A DNA stretch of 64,000 nucleotides from Dactylonectria macrodidyma (Eukaryota; Ascomycota; Sordariomycetes; Hypocreales; Nectriaceae): assembly GCA_020744425.1 (NCBI GenBank), contig JAGMUV010000009.1, positions 1,612,001-1,676,000 on the forward strand, read 5' to 3'. Below the pieces are notes generated by a model that saw only the letters and a list, made by a program, of their open reading frames with translations, did not search any database and was not told the origin of the DNA. This document shows positions 32,461 through 45,999 of this stretch, one piece after another. The first letter of the stretch is position 1. Each line of letters starts with the position of its first letter. The translations under genes and the position numbers were made by a program.

Positions 32461-35400
32461 ATGGCTCTCCACGATAGCCAGAAGGTCCTCCTGGAGTCCG
32501 GCTCCTTCTCCGGCTACCGCCCGCTCCGAGAGCTGGGGAGCAGCTATCTCTCGGCTTCTGCCTTCAAGCAGCCGCTATGCGGCAACGAAGAAGGATGGGG
32601 TCCCATCAGCCCTCATCGATACGACTTCACCCCGTGCTTCATTGACGTCTGGATCGCGGCCGTCGCCGTCTTCGGTCTCCTTATCGGCTCCATTGCCGTA
32701 TGGTGGCTCACCAAGAAGCAACAGAACGCCGCCCAGTCCAAGACCACACAATTCTACATCAAGCAGGTATGTCCATCCCCTACCCTCGATCGCCAATGGC
32801 GCGAACTAGGCTTGGTACGTAGCTGGCTAACTCGCCGCTTCTAGTTCCTCCTCGCCGTTATCATCGCCGATATTGCTGTTCAGCTTGCCATCCAAATAAT
32901 CAACTACCCCAGCATCTGGTTTGGCGACTTCCGAGTATGGACTACCGCCCTGACGATCCTGTCGATGTTTGTTATATTTGCAATCCAATGGCTTGAGCAA
33001 TCGCGAATCCGATATCCAAGCGGCGTCGCCCTTCTCTACTGGCTCTTCCTCCTTCTTGCTTTCGCCGTTAAACTGCGATCCCTCATCTCGCAGCAGCTTT
33101 ACGAGACAAACGTGCCGTACTTTATTACATACTGCGTCGGGGCGGGTCTTTCGCTCGTCGAGTTTCTCATCGAGTGGCTTTGGCCTCGAAGCATTGCACC
33201 CAATGGATACGATGCTATCGAAGAAGAACAAGAGTGCCCTGTCGAGTATGCCAACGTCTTCTCCCAGCTTACTTTCTCCTGGATGACCCCTCTGATGCAA
33301 TATGGATACAAGGTCTTCCTGACCGAGGAAGACCTATGGGGCTTGGCTAAGACCGATCAGACCAAAACCACTGGCGCGGCCTTTGACGATGCGTGGCAAC
33401 ACCAGGTACACACTCGCAAGGAACCTTCTCTCTGGCTTGCCTTGTTCGGAGCTTACGGTGGCCCTTACTGCGTTGCCGCCATCTACAAGGTTGGAAACGA
33501 CGTCTCGCAATATCTCCAGCCTCAGCTGCTCCGCCTCCTCATCAACTTCATTAGTTCGTACAAGAAAGGCGAGACCCCGCAGCCTGTTATCAAGGGAGCT
33601 GCGATTGCGCTCGGCATGTTCGGCTGTGCTGTCTTCCAGACTACCATGATTGTAAGAAAATCCAACTCGATGTTCCCCTCTTAGCTAACATAGTGTTAGC
33701 ACCAATACTTTCAACTCACCTTCGTGACGGGAATGCGCATCAAGGGTGGACTGGGCTCAGCCATCTACCGCAAGTCGCTGCGCTTGTCTAATGAAGGACG
33801 GTCATCCAAGACTACAGGTGACATTGTCAATTACATGGCTGTGGACGCCCAGCGACTCCAGGATCTTACCCAGTTTGCTCAGCAGGCATGGTCTGCGCCT
33901 TTCCAGATCACCATCTGCATGATCTCTCTGTACAACCTCGTGGGGTGGTCGATGATGGCTGGTATTGTCGTCATGATCGTCATGATGCCTATGCAAGGTT
34001 TCGTTGCCCGAATCATGAAGAACATGCAAAAGGATCAGATGAAGAACAAGGACGCCCGAAGCCGGCTGATCAACGAAATCATCAACAACATGAAGAGCAT
34101 CAAGCTTTATGCCTGGGGCTCGGCCTTTATGAACAAGCTAAACTTCGTCCGGAATGAGCAGGAGCTCAAAAACCTTCGGAAGATTGGTGCCACCCAGGCT
34201 TTCGCCAATTTCACATGGACTACAGCTCCTTTCTTCGTATCCTGCTCGACATTTACTGTCTTTGTCCTTACCCAGGATCGCCCTCTTACTACGGAGATCA
34301 TTTTCCCCGCCCTGACTCTTTTTAACCTTCTGACTTTCCCCTTGGCTGTTCTTCCTATGGTCATTACGGCGATCGTCGAAGCTTCCGTTGCTGTTGGCCG
34401 ATTGACTGATTTCCTTACCGCTGAGGAGCTTCAACCTAATGCCATTACGGTCAAGCCCGCCCCTGAGGAGCTCGGTGAGGAGACTGTTCTGATCCGCGAT
34501 GGAAGCTTCTCTTGGAACCGCCATGAAGACAAGAACGCTCTCAAGGACATCCACTTCACCGCTTACAAGGGCGAGCTCTCGTGTATCGTTGGACGTGTCG
34601 GGTCTGGAAAATCATCCTTTCTCCAGAGTATTCTCGGCGATTTGTGGAAAGTTAAGGGATCTGTCGAGGTCAGGGGAACTGTCGCCTACGCTTCCCAGCA
34701 GACTTGGATTTTGAACGCTACCGTCAAGGAGAACATCATTTTTGGATATCGATACGACCCTGAGTTCTACGAGAGAACTATTCAAGCATGCGCTCTCCTA
34801 GACGACTTTGCTCAGCTTCCAGATGGAGATGAGACTGTCGTTGGTGAGCGAGGTATCTCCTTGAGCGGTGGGCAGAAGGCCCGTGTGTCTCTGGCCCGTG
34901 CTGTGTACGCCCGGGCTGACATCTACCTCCTCGACGATGTCCTCTCCGCTGTTGATTCTCATGTCGGACGCCACATCATTGACAACGTCCTCGGCCCTCG
35001 CGGCCTCCTGGCATCCAAGACTCGTATTCTAGCCACCAATGCCATCGCTGTCCTCCGCGGAGCCAGCTTCGTTACTTTGCTCAAGGATGGCGAAATCATT
35101 GAGAAGGGAACATACAAGCAGCTCGTCGCCATGAAGGGCCTGGTCGCGGATCTTCTTAAGACTGCTGGTCACGACTCCGGTAGCAGTGGCAACAGTGAGA
35201 CATCCTCCAGCGCTTCTAGCAGCAAGGCAGCAACCATAATCGAACCCGACTCCACGCAGGCTAAGGAAGAGATTGAAGAGGCCCAAGAGCGTGTCCCTGA
35301 GATGGCACCCATTAAGACTGGACCCTCTCCTTCGAAGCCTCGGTCAAGCAGCATGGCTACTCTCCGACGTGCTAGCACTGCTACTTTCCAAGGTCCGCGT

Positions 35401-37835
35401 GGTAAACTCACGGACGAGGAGGTGGCCGGCAGCTCCAAAACCAAGCAGGCAAAGGAGTTTGTCGAGCAGGGCAAGGTCAAATGGTCCGTTTATTGGGAAT
35501 ATGCTAAGGAGAACAACATTTACGCCGTTGGACTTTACTTGCTCATGCTTCTCGCTGCGCAGTCAGCCAACATTGGTGGTTCCGTATGGCTCAGGGAATG
35601 GGCGGACCAAAATAAGAAGACCGGCTCGAATGACCATATTGGAAAATACATCGGCATCTACTTTGCATTTGGCATTGGGTCGTCCGCACTTACCGTTATA
35701 CAGACCCTGATCCTGTGGATTTTCTGCTCTATCGAGGTTTGTGCTGAACTATCGCACTCGTTTCCAACTGGTCTGACACTGGACATAGGCGTCCCGAAAA
35801 CTTCACGAGCGAATGGCCAACGCCATCTTCAGGTCACCCATGTCCTTCTTTGACACCACCCCGGCTGGACGAATTCTCAACAGATTTTCGAGGTAAGAAA
35901 CACCACGCACACTCTAATATCATCGTTCTGGGACTACTTGCATTGCCCGTGGACGGTGCTGACAACCCCATAGTGACATTTACCGCGTCGATGAAGTTCT
36001 TGCCCGAACTTTCAACATGCTCTTTGTCAATGTGGCTCGATCAAGCTTCACACTAGTTGTCATTTCGATAGCGACACCGCCTTTCGTCTTTTTGATCATC
36101 CCTCTTGGGCTCATGTACTATTGGATTCAGCGATATTATCTACGAACGTCCCGAGAGCTCAAGAGATTGGACAGCGTTAGTCGCAGCCCCATCTATGCTC
36201 ACTTCCAGGAGTCACTTGGTGGCATCTCGACGATCCGCGCGTACCGACAGCAGCAGCGATTTGAACTGGAAAATGAATGGCGCGTCGACGCCAACCTCCG
36301 AGCCTACTTCCCATCCATCAGTGCGAACCGTTGGCTCGCCGTGCGTCTCGAGTTCATTGGCGCTATCGTTATACTTTCTGCTGCAGGCTTTGCCATCATC
36401 ATTGTGGCCAGCGGCACCGAACTCGACCCTGGTTGGGTTGGTTTGGCCATGTCGTACGCCCTTCAGATCACCACTTCGTTGAATTGGATTGTTCGACAGA
36501 CTGTCGAGGTCGAGACCAACATTGTCTCTGTGGAGCGTGTCTTGGAGTACGCAGCCCTGCCTAGCGAGGCACCCGAGATTATCGCTGACAAGCGACCATC
36601 GGCCTCGTGGCCGGCTAAGGGTGAGGTCGACTTTGTTAACTACAGCACCCGCTATCGGGAGGGGTTGGACCTGGTGCTGAAGAACATCAATCTTGACATC
36701 AAGTCGCATGAGAAGATTGGTGTGGTGGGCCGCACTGGCGCAGGCAAGTCGTCATTGACACTCGCCTTGTTCCGCCTAATTGAACCCGCCACGGGCCACA
36801 TGAGCATTGACGATGTCAACACTTCTTCCATTGGCCTTCTTGATCTTCGTCGCAGACTTGCCATCATCCCTCAGGACGCGGCTCTGTTTGAGGGCACTGT
36901 GCGCGACAACCTCGACCCGGGTCACGTTCGTGATGACACTGAACTATGGAGTGTTCTAGGTAAGCGCCACGTTACACCCAGCACTGTAGATTGACCCCGC
37001 CAGTCTCCAAGGCTGGAGTGGTTGCACTGATGTTACATCCTGCTAACCTATGTTACCCGATCCAGAACACGCTCGACTCAAAGATCACATTAACAGCATG
37101 GGGGGTGGCTTAGAGGCCAAGATCAATGAAGGAGGTACGTCTACAATACTTTCGCTTTCTGTCGGCTTTTTCTAGGCATGACCGAATTATGCCGCCATAG
37201 CCAAGCGCGCGCACCCAGCATGTCTCATAGTTGGTGGTTTGCGAATAGTTGCCTGCGTTGCCGCAAAGGCAGACAACTCTGTCAGCATCGATGGGCACCG
37301 AGTGCCCGGAAGCAGATATTCCTGCATGCGTGCCACGCATGGCGTTCAAGTCTCGTGGTCAGCTGTGTAGGACCTGACAGGACCCCCATTTCTGTCAACA
37401 ACAGCCGCTCGTCATCATGACACCATTGTATCCTGACAACATGGGCGCCGACTCGATTGTCCATTCCATCAACGGTGGTACGCGGCTAACTCGTTTGTCT
37501 TTACAGGCTCCAACCTCTCTCAAGGCCAGCGCCAGCTCGTTTCACTTGCACGTGCGATGCTCACCCCGTCCAATATCTTGGTGCTCGACGAGGCCACCGC
37601 TGCCGTCGACATAGAGACCGACGCTATGCTCCAGAGCACGCTGCGCTCGCCCCTATTCGCCAACCGCACCATTATCACCGTCGCCCACCGTCTGAACACC
37701 ATTCTTGATAGCGATCGCGTTGTGGTCCTCGACAAGGGTGAGGTAGTTGAGTTTGATACACCCGCCGAGCTGTTCAAGAAGAAAGGCGTTTTCCACGGCC
37801 TCATGGAGCAGGCAGGCCTAGAGCTGGAATCCTAG
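32461..37835 (+). CDS. YCF1: Vacuolar ABCC transporter (YCF1/MRP type, glutathione-conjugate pump)
   Basis: A full-length ABCC pump of 1545 aa, close to the 1515 aa of yeast YCF1. Exons: 32461-32766, 32845-33651, 33700-35736, 35789-35892, 35974-36959, 37066-37134 and 37507-37835, all phase-consistent. Order: TMD0 with helices from about residue 60, linker, TMD1, NBD1 (Walker [10 protein letters not shown] near 669, signature [14 protein letters not shown] near 759, Walker [11 protein letters not shown] with Asp in place of the catalytic Glu). A Ser/Thr-rich regulatory linker follows (about 855-930, with [16 protein letters not shown]). Then come TMD2 and NBD2 (Walker [10 protein letters not shown] near 1337, signature [14 protein letters not shown] near 1440, LDEATAAVD, switch His in VAHRLN). 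The degenerate NBD1 is normal for ABCC proteins. YCF1 relatives move glutathione and metal conjugates into the vacuole. The sixth intron (372 nt) is several times longer than the rest. Confidence 0.95.
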
Positions 37836-40539
37836 AAAAGTATGGATACACTGAATCGGCCCGCCCCGGAGGGTTGCACTGGTAGGTTTGTGTGCTGACC
37901 AACGGACGGGGCCGCGCTGTCCCTCGGTGGAAGGGAAGTATATGAGATGGCAAAAAGGGATCAAATTTGTATAGTGAATCAAAAAGAAAGACAAGACTCT
38001 TGCACGAGTCCGAGCATGTGCTTTGGAAGACATGAATCAACGATCCCCGTGAAGGAGTCTCGCATTCCCCGCCCTTCATGTCCGCTATCCACAGTGCATC
38101 TTTAACGCCGGCGAATCCGCGACCATGGCCGCCAAGACTAACCTCTAGCCGCGTGTGGGAGGTGTGTGGGAGGTGGAAATGCTGGTGTTGGTAGCTCTCA
38201 AGTTGGACCTCTCGGAAGCCTGCGGTGTGGCTGGCCAGCACACCTACAAGGGCTGGATGAGCAAGTGCATCATCTACAGCACAGTTGGATCTGGTCCACG
38301 CCTCGTGTTGCGCGCTATGGGGCTGATCGGGTAGCATCCTAGCTCGCAGTAGGCTATGGCCACGAGTAGGATGCAACTTCAAAACCCGAGAATGCGACTG
38401 TGGCGCATGTGAGGAGGAAGGAAAGGGGAAGGGGGTAGCACAGCCTGGGGACAAACCCGATTTGTGAGTGACATCGGGACCCTTGCCATTCGTTAGATGC
38501 TACTACTCTTGGATACTGCTATTCAAACGATCCGGCTTGCCAAGGAGTGGGGTTGGAGTGTTGACGGGCCATGAGATAACGCTGGTGGAATTGGAATTGC
38601 TTGTAGCACCGTCTCAACGCGTATGATAGGCACATATCCGTACTCTGAATCGATTCTGCAACTAGGCAATGCGGTACGCACAACCTCTGCAGCGTGAAGA
38701 GTCAGCGCGGTTGACTCAGTCGGCTCCACAGACATGATGGCTCGCAAGACCGTGCCAGTTGGCCATGATGCGGAACTTGGTTAGACAAGCCCCGTTGGGC
38801 AATGTCCGTGGCGTGTAGTTGGAGGATATCGTTACGCACTATCGTCTTTGGCGCTCTGAGGTGAGACATGTTGTGTCACTCGCTAACCATCCCCACAGGC
38901 TGCGGATCCTTCGCCTCGCTGTGTCTGGGAGGCAACGGGCAAGGGCTTAACGTATTGACGGATGGCTAGAAGGCATAATCCAAACAGAAGGCTAACGAGG
39001 CGGAAGTGAGTGGACGAGGATCGTTGACGCTATGAATGTGGGTGCAATCTGGTTGGGTGTTGGTGTTGTGTAACACTCCTGCTGACGGGTGACGGAGCCG
39101 AGTTTCACTCGCGTTGGTCCGGAGGAATTCGTCCCAGGAATGTAGCCTACCTACTGTGCAAACGTCCCAAACCCGAACGTCAAAACGGCTTGATAGTACC
39201 CCGAATCAGCCAGGTAGACGAAACTTCACTGGTTCAGGGACCCAACCGTGTTTCCTGGCCTCGGGAGCGACATCGCATTCGGATGGGATGGCACTGCAAC
39301 TGAATGATGAATAAAGGGTGCCCGAGACAATGATAGCTACCCATCCAGTGCAGAAATTCTCAGCCTACCTGCGGCTTGCCTGAAGATGTCAAGGCGGTTG
39401 ACCGGGTGCTCGTAGAGTGAGGGGATGAGAGACACCTTGCCTCCCCGGGACCACGAGGATCGAATCAGCGACATGGGGAACATGTCCATGCCCCAGATCT
39501 GGGATGAGGCTAACTCATGCTGGTCAATGCTGCAGCTATAGTTTTGGTGGTGGCGTCGTGTGACAGCAAGAGTTCGCCCTGCGCGTTGCGATTGGGCCTT
39601 CAAACAGTCTGGGCCTGTGCAGGTCTTGGCTCCAACGAGACTTTGAAGACGAGGGATGCAGGTTGCAGGTCACTGCATGAATTGTCCCGGCTTTTGGCTC
39701 TGGGATTGGCATTTGGAGATTACACAACCTTTTTCCCCCGGTCAATTCGAGCTCCCTTTGAATGAACAAGATGCCAATGGGTCAGCCAGGAACACTTGAG
39801 TTCTTCGTAGAGCATGTGAGAGCAAGAATGACAGGTGGAGGCTGGAAAGGAGTACGTGGTACTCCATACTGTGGTAATAGAGGTGTGAGGGACTGCGTAA
39901 ATTGGCTATCTGCTGAAGTACCGACAAGGATGTGTGGAGGTCGAGACCCCCGAAAGTTGACCTGTATCGTTACCACGCCGTCGGCGTCGATCCATGGTGC
40001 CCATCTCTAGAAGGCGGATCATCGCTGGCTATAAACGGCGAAGTGTGTGTTTGGCCTTCATTTCGGTAAACCGGTACGTCCGCACTAGGTAGTACGTAGG
40101 AGTTATCATTTACTAACGTGCTGAGAGGAGCAGCAGGGTATTTCGGGGCGGATACCATTACGCTTTACTGTTTTAAGACATGCAAGTCAATGCTGTGGAA
40201 GCCAGTATTGAATTTGGAATTGAGTCAAGGACGCGAGGAAACCTTGTGTGTTCTTGGTAGACGGGGACGGCTGTAACGAAACGATGATTTTGGGAGGACA
40301 GCCGTGCATATTTCGTGATCTCGATAGCCAGGCACCGTCGCCTCTCAATGTGATGACGAGGCGTGGACCAGCGAAGTGACGAAGAGCAAATAGTGGGCCC
40401 GGGCCCGCGGACTGGCGCTGGCTGGCCAAAGGAGTTCTAGAGTTATCGATAGGGCGAAGGATGCAAGTAAAGTCTACGTACCAGGCCCCCTTGGGAGAAA
40501 AAAACACCGGAATGGAGGCCACGCGAAAATTGGTGAGCT
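37836..40539. other. Left part of a 9.4 kb gene-free stretch: 3' flank of YCF1 onward
   Basis: No supported gene. A 217-codon frame on the minus strand (37801-38454) overlaps the YCF1 stop codon and has no family features. Confidence 0.45.
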
Positions 40540-40760
40540 CTAATACCTAAGAAAGCAATGATAATTTCTTCATATAATAAATTCTGATTATTTGGGGGAA
40601 AAAATCTAACTAGGAAAAGTAATAGAGCTCAATCTACTACTGAGTATTTTTATTTAATTTATTTCTCATTTTCTTAGCGTGAAATAATGAGGTTTGAAGT
40701 AATAGGTAACATCTAGCTGCCAAAATAAGCCAGTCAGATTTCTAGTGTACTAGTAGGAAG
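40540..40760. other. AT-rich islet
   Basis: About 220 bases are much richer in A and T than the surroundings, with TTTATTTAATTTATTT and similar runs. This is a possible decayed repeat or matrix-attachment-like segment. No coding capacity and no termini seen. Confidence 0.4.
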
Positions 40761-41865
40761 GTGTGTGGATATTATTTACAGCTGCGATAGGCCGTTCTAT
40801 TCCGGTGTTTTTTTCCCCCCAACCAGCTGGGGTTCACTCCTATGGCACGTACTTCAAGATTTCTGCGAAGCTTTGAGGCGTGGCTGTGTGGGAGCGTGGC
40901 CGACCCATCGTTTTGGTCAAGCACATTCCCATTACCCCAGTGTCTTGCCTGTTTCTTGCAGGGGGTGTTGTGCACATTGGACTGGTGGACGCCCGACATG
41001 TGACGCCATGAAGGGTCTGAGAGCAAGGCTGTGAATCTGCGACTGGACCCCTCAGGTGGGGTCGTTGCAGGAGAGAGACGCCCGGCCTCGAAGAGCCCAT
41101 GTTGGAGGAGGGACGCGGGGAGAGAGGGAGTAACTGAAGATCATGGCCTGTCCTGGCTAGACGAGACAGAGGAGACATTGGATAGACGCGTGTGAATGTG
41201 ATGACCTTGTCAGCTTGTGCCGAGATCGATTAGGGAGAGCCTGCCATGACCATCAGGTTCCGTCGTCGGAGCGTTGAGGGACTCAAGGCGTGGGGGTTGT
41301 TGGAGTTCTGGAACCAAACCGATGATGTGTGTGTGTACCGTGCGTGTATGCACAATGCGCAGTGCGAAAACGGTAGCGCTCTCTTTGGCCCCCTCCATGA
41401 CGATGGCTCGGAGCACCCTGCAGAGCCAAGAGGAGGTGGTCCCGTTGCGATAACACCACTCGACTCTTTGCTTTTGGGCGGCGAGCCGACAAGAGAACCG
41501 CATGATACAGGGTTCGTGGCCGTCTCAAGACGTGGGCGGATGAGTGTGCTCCGTATTATGTACGTTCCACACTGGCCTGTGGCTAATGACTGGATCAGAG
41601 ACTTCTTCCGCTTAGTGTAGTTTCCTCGGGGAATCTATAATTGCTTCTGGTCACATGATAAGGAGTGGCCTCATCTGCGTATTGAATGATGACGGGGATG
41701 GTGATGATACTGTCGAAGACCATCATCATGTTGAAGACGGCACAATATTCACAGCTAGTTGAATCGATTCTACGGACCCCAACCGGTCCAGGTTTGGAGG
41801 AGAGACTAGTCGACGAAGGTACCGACATACTTAGTAGGTAAGCAGTAAATAGATACCTGAGGTCA

Positions 41866-41912
41866 TACTTCGTACTACATACCTACTACGTAGTACGTAG
41901 TACGTCCGTACG
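41866..41912. repeat. Dense palindromic TACTTCGTA / TACTACGTAGTA cluster
   Basis: It contains TACTTCGTA (41866-41874), the perfect palindrome TACTACGTAGTA (41884-41895), then further ACGTAGTACGT repeats up to about 41912. It may form hairpins or bind a dimeric factor. Confidence 0.6.
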
Positions 41913-42528
41913 TGACAAAACGCAAGGCCTTCGTTGTACCCCTCCATCGCCGGGGTATGAGCTGGACCTTCATTTTCGGTAACGGCGATAAAAATACACG
42001 AGACGATGCCCTGCAAGCGCGCCACCGCCGCTATTTCTTTTTCCTCCGCAGAAGACTAAGATGATGGTTGGGCAGTGCAATTGGGCCGCTGATGGGCGCC
42101 GTATTAGGTTGGCAGGCGCAGGACCAACTACCAGAGTAGCTCGCGGTTGTGAGGACAACCCCGCGCCGGGCAACAGCATGACCCTCGTGCGTCAGTCAGG
42201 GATTGAACAGAACGACTTGTTGAGGGTGTTTCCAAAGGTCGAATATGGTAGGCGTTGACTACCTACGTATCCGACTGGGTCTCGGGAGAGTATTGGTTGA
42301 GTTGAAAGGTAGATATGATAGCGATTAGTCGATCTACCTGCGTGGAATATAGGCCAGGATAACAGGTATTTCGAAAGTGAAAAGCGCCAAAGAGCGAAGC
42401 TAGAGCCGTTCATCGTTCATTAGGTGGGCTTTGTGGGTTGACTGCACAATCCCTAGCCAAGTCGGGAAGAATTTGACCGTCACCTAGCAAGCTTGTGTCC
42501 GATGCATGCCTCTGCTTAGCATGTGGCA

Positions 42529-42558
42529 TGTGTGTATGTGTGTGGTGTGTGTGCGTGC
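42529..42558 (+). repeat. TG-rich simple repeat
   Basis: Imperfect TG/GTG dinucleotide tract. Confidence 0.75.
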
Positions 42559-43484
42559 GCTTCCCGCTCCCTGTTGACTCCCTGTTGATGGGTCATTGGC
42601 CCTGGGAGTGTCAGCACAGGGCAAGGGAATGTATACAGGGGCGGAGATCCTGGGCCGTTGGCGGCCGCACTCGTCCGGCCCTCCCATTCGTGCATGGTGC
42701 TCTGTGCAGTGTTGTCTCCGGGTGGTTTCTCTCCAACGATATGTCCTCCGTTTACCGTGGCCACCGAAATCTTTCCTCAGTGTTGAACGGCGCGGCATTG
42801 GCACTGGCAGTGGCCCCGGTCGTTGCTCTTCGCGACACCTGGTCCTTGACCACATTGACTCCTCCTTGACCTTCTTGACTCCTTGCTGCATGTGCACGCG
42901 TCGCCAAGCAGTCCGTCTCCCCACTACCAATTCCAGAGCGGCGAGGCGCAACATGAGCTGGAATCCTATTGAGGTTAGACAGCCCGGAACGGCAAGGAGA
43001 GGACCGAGACTGGGACCGAGCCTGGGACCAGTTTGCGAGCGAAGCCCTGAGCCAAGCACAAGAGCCGAGCCGGACCTCCCGCAATCCGCAGCCCGGCGGC
43101 TGTCAAGAATCATCGGCCAGGGCTTGGTGCGAGGGACCACACGTTTGCGAATCCACCGCCGGTCTACATAGGTAGCAGAGGGAGAGGCATCGGATTTGGC
43201 CCAAACTTTGCTTCGAACGGGTACGGAGAGACAGGGGCCAGCCTCGAAGTCAAGGGTACCACGCACTGCTGCTACCTTAGGGCTTGACCACGCATTGACT
43301 GGTCACAAGGTGATGCACGGTAGTCATTGAACTGCATACTTTAGGTACTGTAGGTAGATGTCGGTCGATGAAGGATCATCTGCCGGGACCTGCAACCGTA
43401 GCGGCAGGGCAATTGTGCAGGTGAGAAGTTGTGTGCCTGCCCCAGCGTCGCTACAAGGCCTGTCATGCGCGCCTACCTGTACAG

Positions 43485-43501
43485 TACCTACTTCGTAGGT
43501 A
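43485..43501. repeat. Hairpin motif: 7-bp inverted arms around TTC
   Basis: TACCTAC and GTAGGTA arms are perfectly complementary and separated by TTC. This is the most symmetrical copy of the TACTTCGTA motif in the window. Confidence 0.7.
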
Positions 43502-45999
43502 GCTCCTCCCCTCTTCTAACCTCAAAGTCCATGGAAGGAGCGGATGGTGGGCAGTGAGGACCAAATGGGTGGTAGCTTGGCAGGGATCGGCCATGGCAGG
43601 CACTTGGACCCGTGCCTTCCTGGGCCAAACCCGGAATGGTCGACAGCACTGATGGCCTTAGGCCAGCCACCGACAGGACTCTGCCACGACCACCAGTCAT
43701 TTGTAGCAATGATCTGAGATCTCGCTTGGCGGATGTCAATTCTCCTCTGCATATGAGATGCTGACTTGAGCCCTTGTGGGCAACGGGCGCTGCAGCTCGA
43801 CACGTTTTCAGCAAGCTGCTGGATCCTACAGCATCCGAAGGGCTCTAATGCCCCAGTGCCCCAGTGTCCTAGTGCTCCAACACCTATTACCTCCCTCAAT
43901 TGCTCCATATGCCCCATCCAATTGCCCCATAACCCCAAAGCCAATGCCCCAGGCTCAGCGGCCCAGCCCGCCAGCGCCAGATCTTCCACACATGACGAGT
44001 CGACGACGGCTATGACCATCCCAGGGGTGCCCGTCCTGGAACTGGACAGGATAGCAGTCTACAAAGTACGCATGACAGAGCAAGACTGCTAGGACTGGGT
44101 TGGATGAGCTGAGCTGAGCTGGACCAACCATACAGAACATCCATGGATGAGCGGACGTCTATCACGTCTCTTTCCGCGGGAATACCACGGGAGACAACAA
44201 ACAGACATCAGATTGGTTAAAGTCATATCCATGGCATTGGCAAGGCGACAACAACTGGCCACCCACTGGCCGAGAATGGACGAGACGAGGCACATTGCTT
44301 CCTCTAGTGCTTCCTCCAGCCCGTCCTCTTCCGCCCATTCTTCCATCCTATGATGACCAACATTCTAACATACGAAGTACCTGGGTAAATAAAGCACCAA
44401 CCTGCCGGGTACCTTATGTACCTTACTTGAGCACCCAGGTCACATTAGTACCGTACCTGGTTTCTCCTGATCAAGCCAAGACTCCTTTGACGACAAACAC
44501 GTCCAACGGAGTTCCGCCTCAAGTCTCTGAAGACCAGTGACAGCTCCATTCTTATTCGCTGCACCGAATCGGCGGCGGGACAGTTCTATGACCACCCGTC
44601 CACCCTTGACCTCAATCGTCGAACCTCTAACCTACGACGCAGGCAAATGCCAAAAAGCAAAACGTACTCAACGCCTCGGAACCCCCCGCTCTCTCAGGAC
44701 CAAGACCACACGAGCATGACTGACTGGTTCCAGGCTCTTCGCAGTAGCCATAGGTCTCAAAAGTTCCGTATCTTGTCTGTTGCAGAAGCAAAAAAATGGT
44801 CCACCAGATGATGCAATCACTCTGCCTAAGGATGCAGCCAGAATCGTCGACCCATTGCTGGTTGGCTAGCCGAGGACCACTACCTGGATCATGACAAGCC
44901 CAATATCGCTGTTTGTCTCACCATCTTGCCTCCGTTGTCGCCTTCCGCTGCCCCCGTCCTAAGTCATGCGTCTCTAAGGACGGGCGGGTTTCGTTTCTTA
45001 CTTTTTTTTCTTTCCTTCTTTTGCGACCATTGGGGTTGTCCAAATTCGCCCTTGGCCCACCCTCTCTCTCAGCCATGGTGAACGCAACCCCTGCACAATC
45101 CTGGTCGCCTCCCTCCTCATGGGCGGCCAGTTCTGACAGGGTTTCTACCGTGCCCCTGCAAACCTACGAAGTACTACGCACATACGTAGGAGAATCCTAA
45201 CAACGTGTGAGCCCGTGGACCTCACGGGGACAATGCTAATCCCATGAAATTCAATTCCTTCGGGCGTACTACTATGTAGTGTGTACACAAGAGACTCAAC
45301 CGTGGTCTCTACTCTTGCCCCACGCCCAATGCTCCAACTGACCTAGCATCATGGCGATTGTTCTAGCATTGCCTGTGCGCCGTCCATCTTCCGCAGTAGC
45401 CCATTCGCCATGGGATTGGGGCGGTCCAACCTGCCAGGCTAACTGAGGACCGGGCCTACCTACTTCGTTGCCCGAAGCAGTCCATCCCAATCCACAACAC
45501 CCTCTTCAGAGGCAGAAGAACCCTGTCAGCCGCTGGGTGGATCATGGGAGTGTACACCCAAGTTGAGACAAGACTCGACTTGTACTGGCTAGTGGCCTGT
45601 GCCTTTGCAACACCTTCTGTGTACTGAAGACGCTTCTCGTTCTTCCTCGCCTTCGCCCTTGGCCTCTAAACACCTCCCCCCGCCACTCGACGCCCAGGCG
45701 GAAGCTGAATGACCTTTTCTGTCGAATTGCGGCAGCTTCAGCAACTGGGGTGTCTCTTGCTCGGGCCTTAGCTGAAAGATATTAGACCGTGTCGCTCACA
45801 TCCACCCACATCCATCCACATCGCCTGTACACCACCAGCTAGGATTGACCTGCGATCTTGGACCCTTGTTATCATCATCGTAAGTATACGACTGGTCCCT
45901 GATCCCCCACCGTCCCAGCCTGCGGTTTGCATCTAGTGCCTCGCTTGGTGTGCCTGCTTCTTTCGAATTAAGGCCTCCCCTGCCCGGCACCTATTTCAT

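Larger units (their letters stand above)
40761..45999. other. Middle of the 9.4 kb gene-free stretch, with TACGTA/TACTTCGTA motifs
   Basis: No supported gene. It holds short palindromes (41866-41912, 43485-43501), two-strand TACTTCGTA motifs (also 44371 and 45165), a TG-rich tract (42529-42558) and CCCCAGT-like short repeats near 43848-43935. The longest open frame (42484-43266 minus) is Arg/Pro/Gly-rich and not convincing. Confidence 0.45.

Noticed and set aside
37801..38454. 217-codon minus-strand frame over the YCF1 stop codon
   Set aside because: Overlaps the end of a conserved gene and shows no family features.
42484..43266. 260-codon minus-strand frame
   Set aside because: Arg/Gly/Pro/His-rich with a run reflecting the TG repeat; opposite strand is equally open; no motif.
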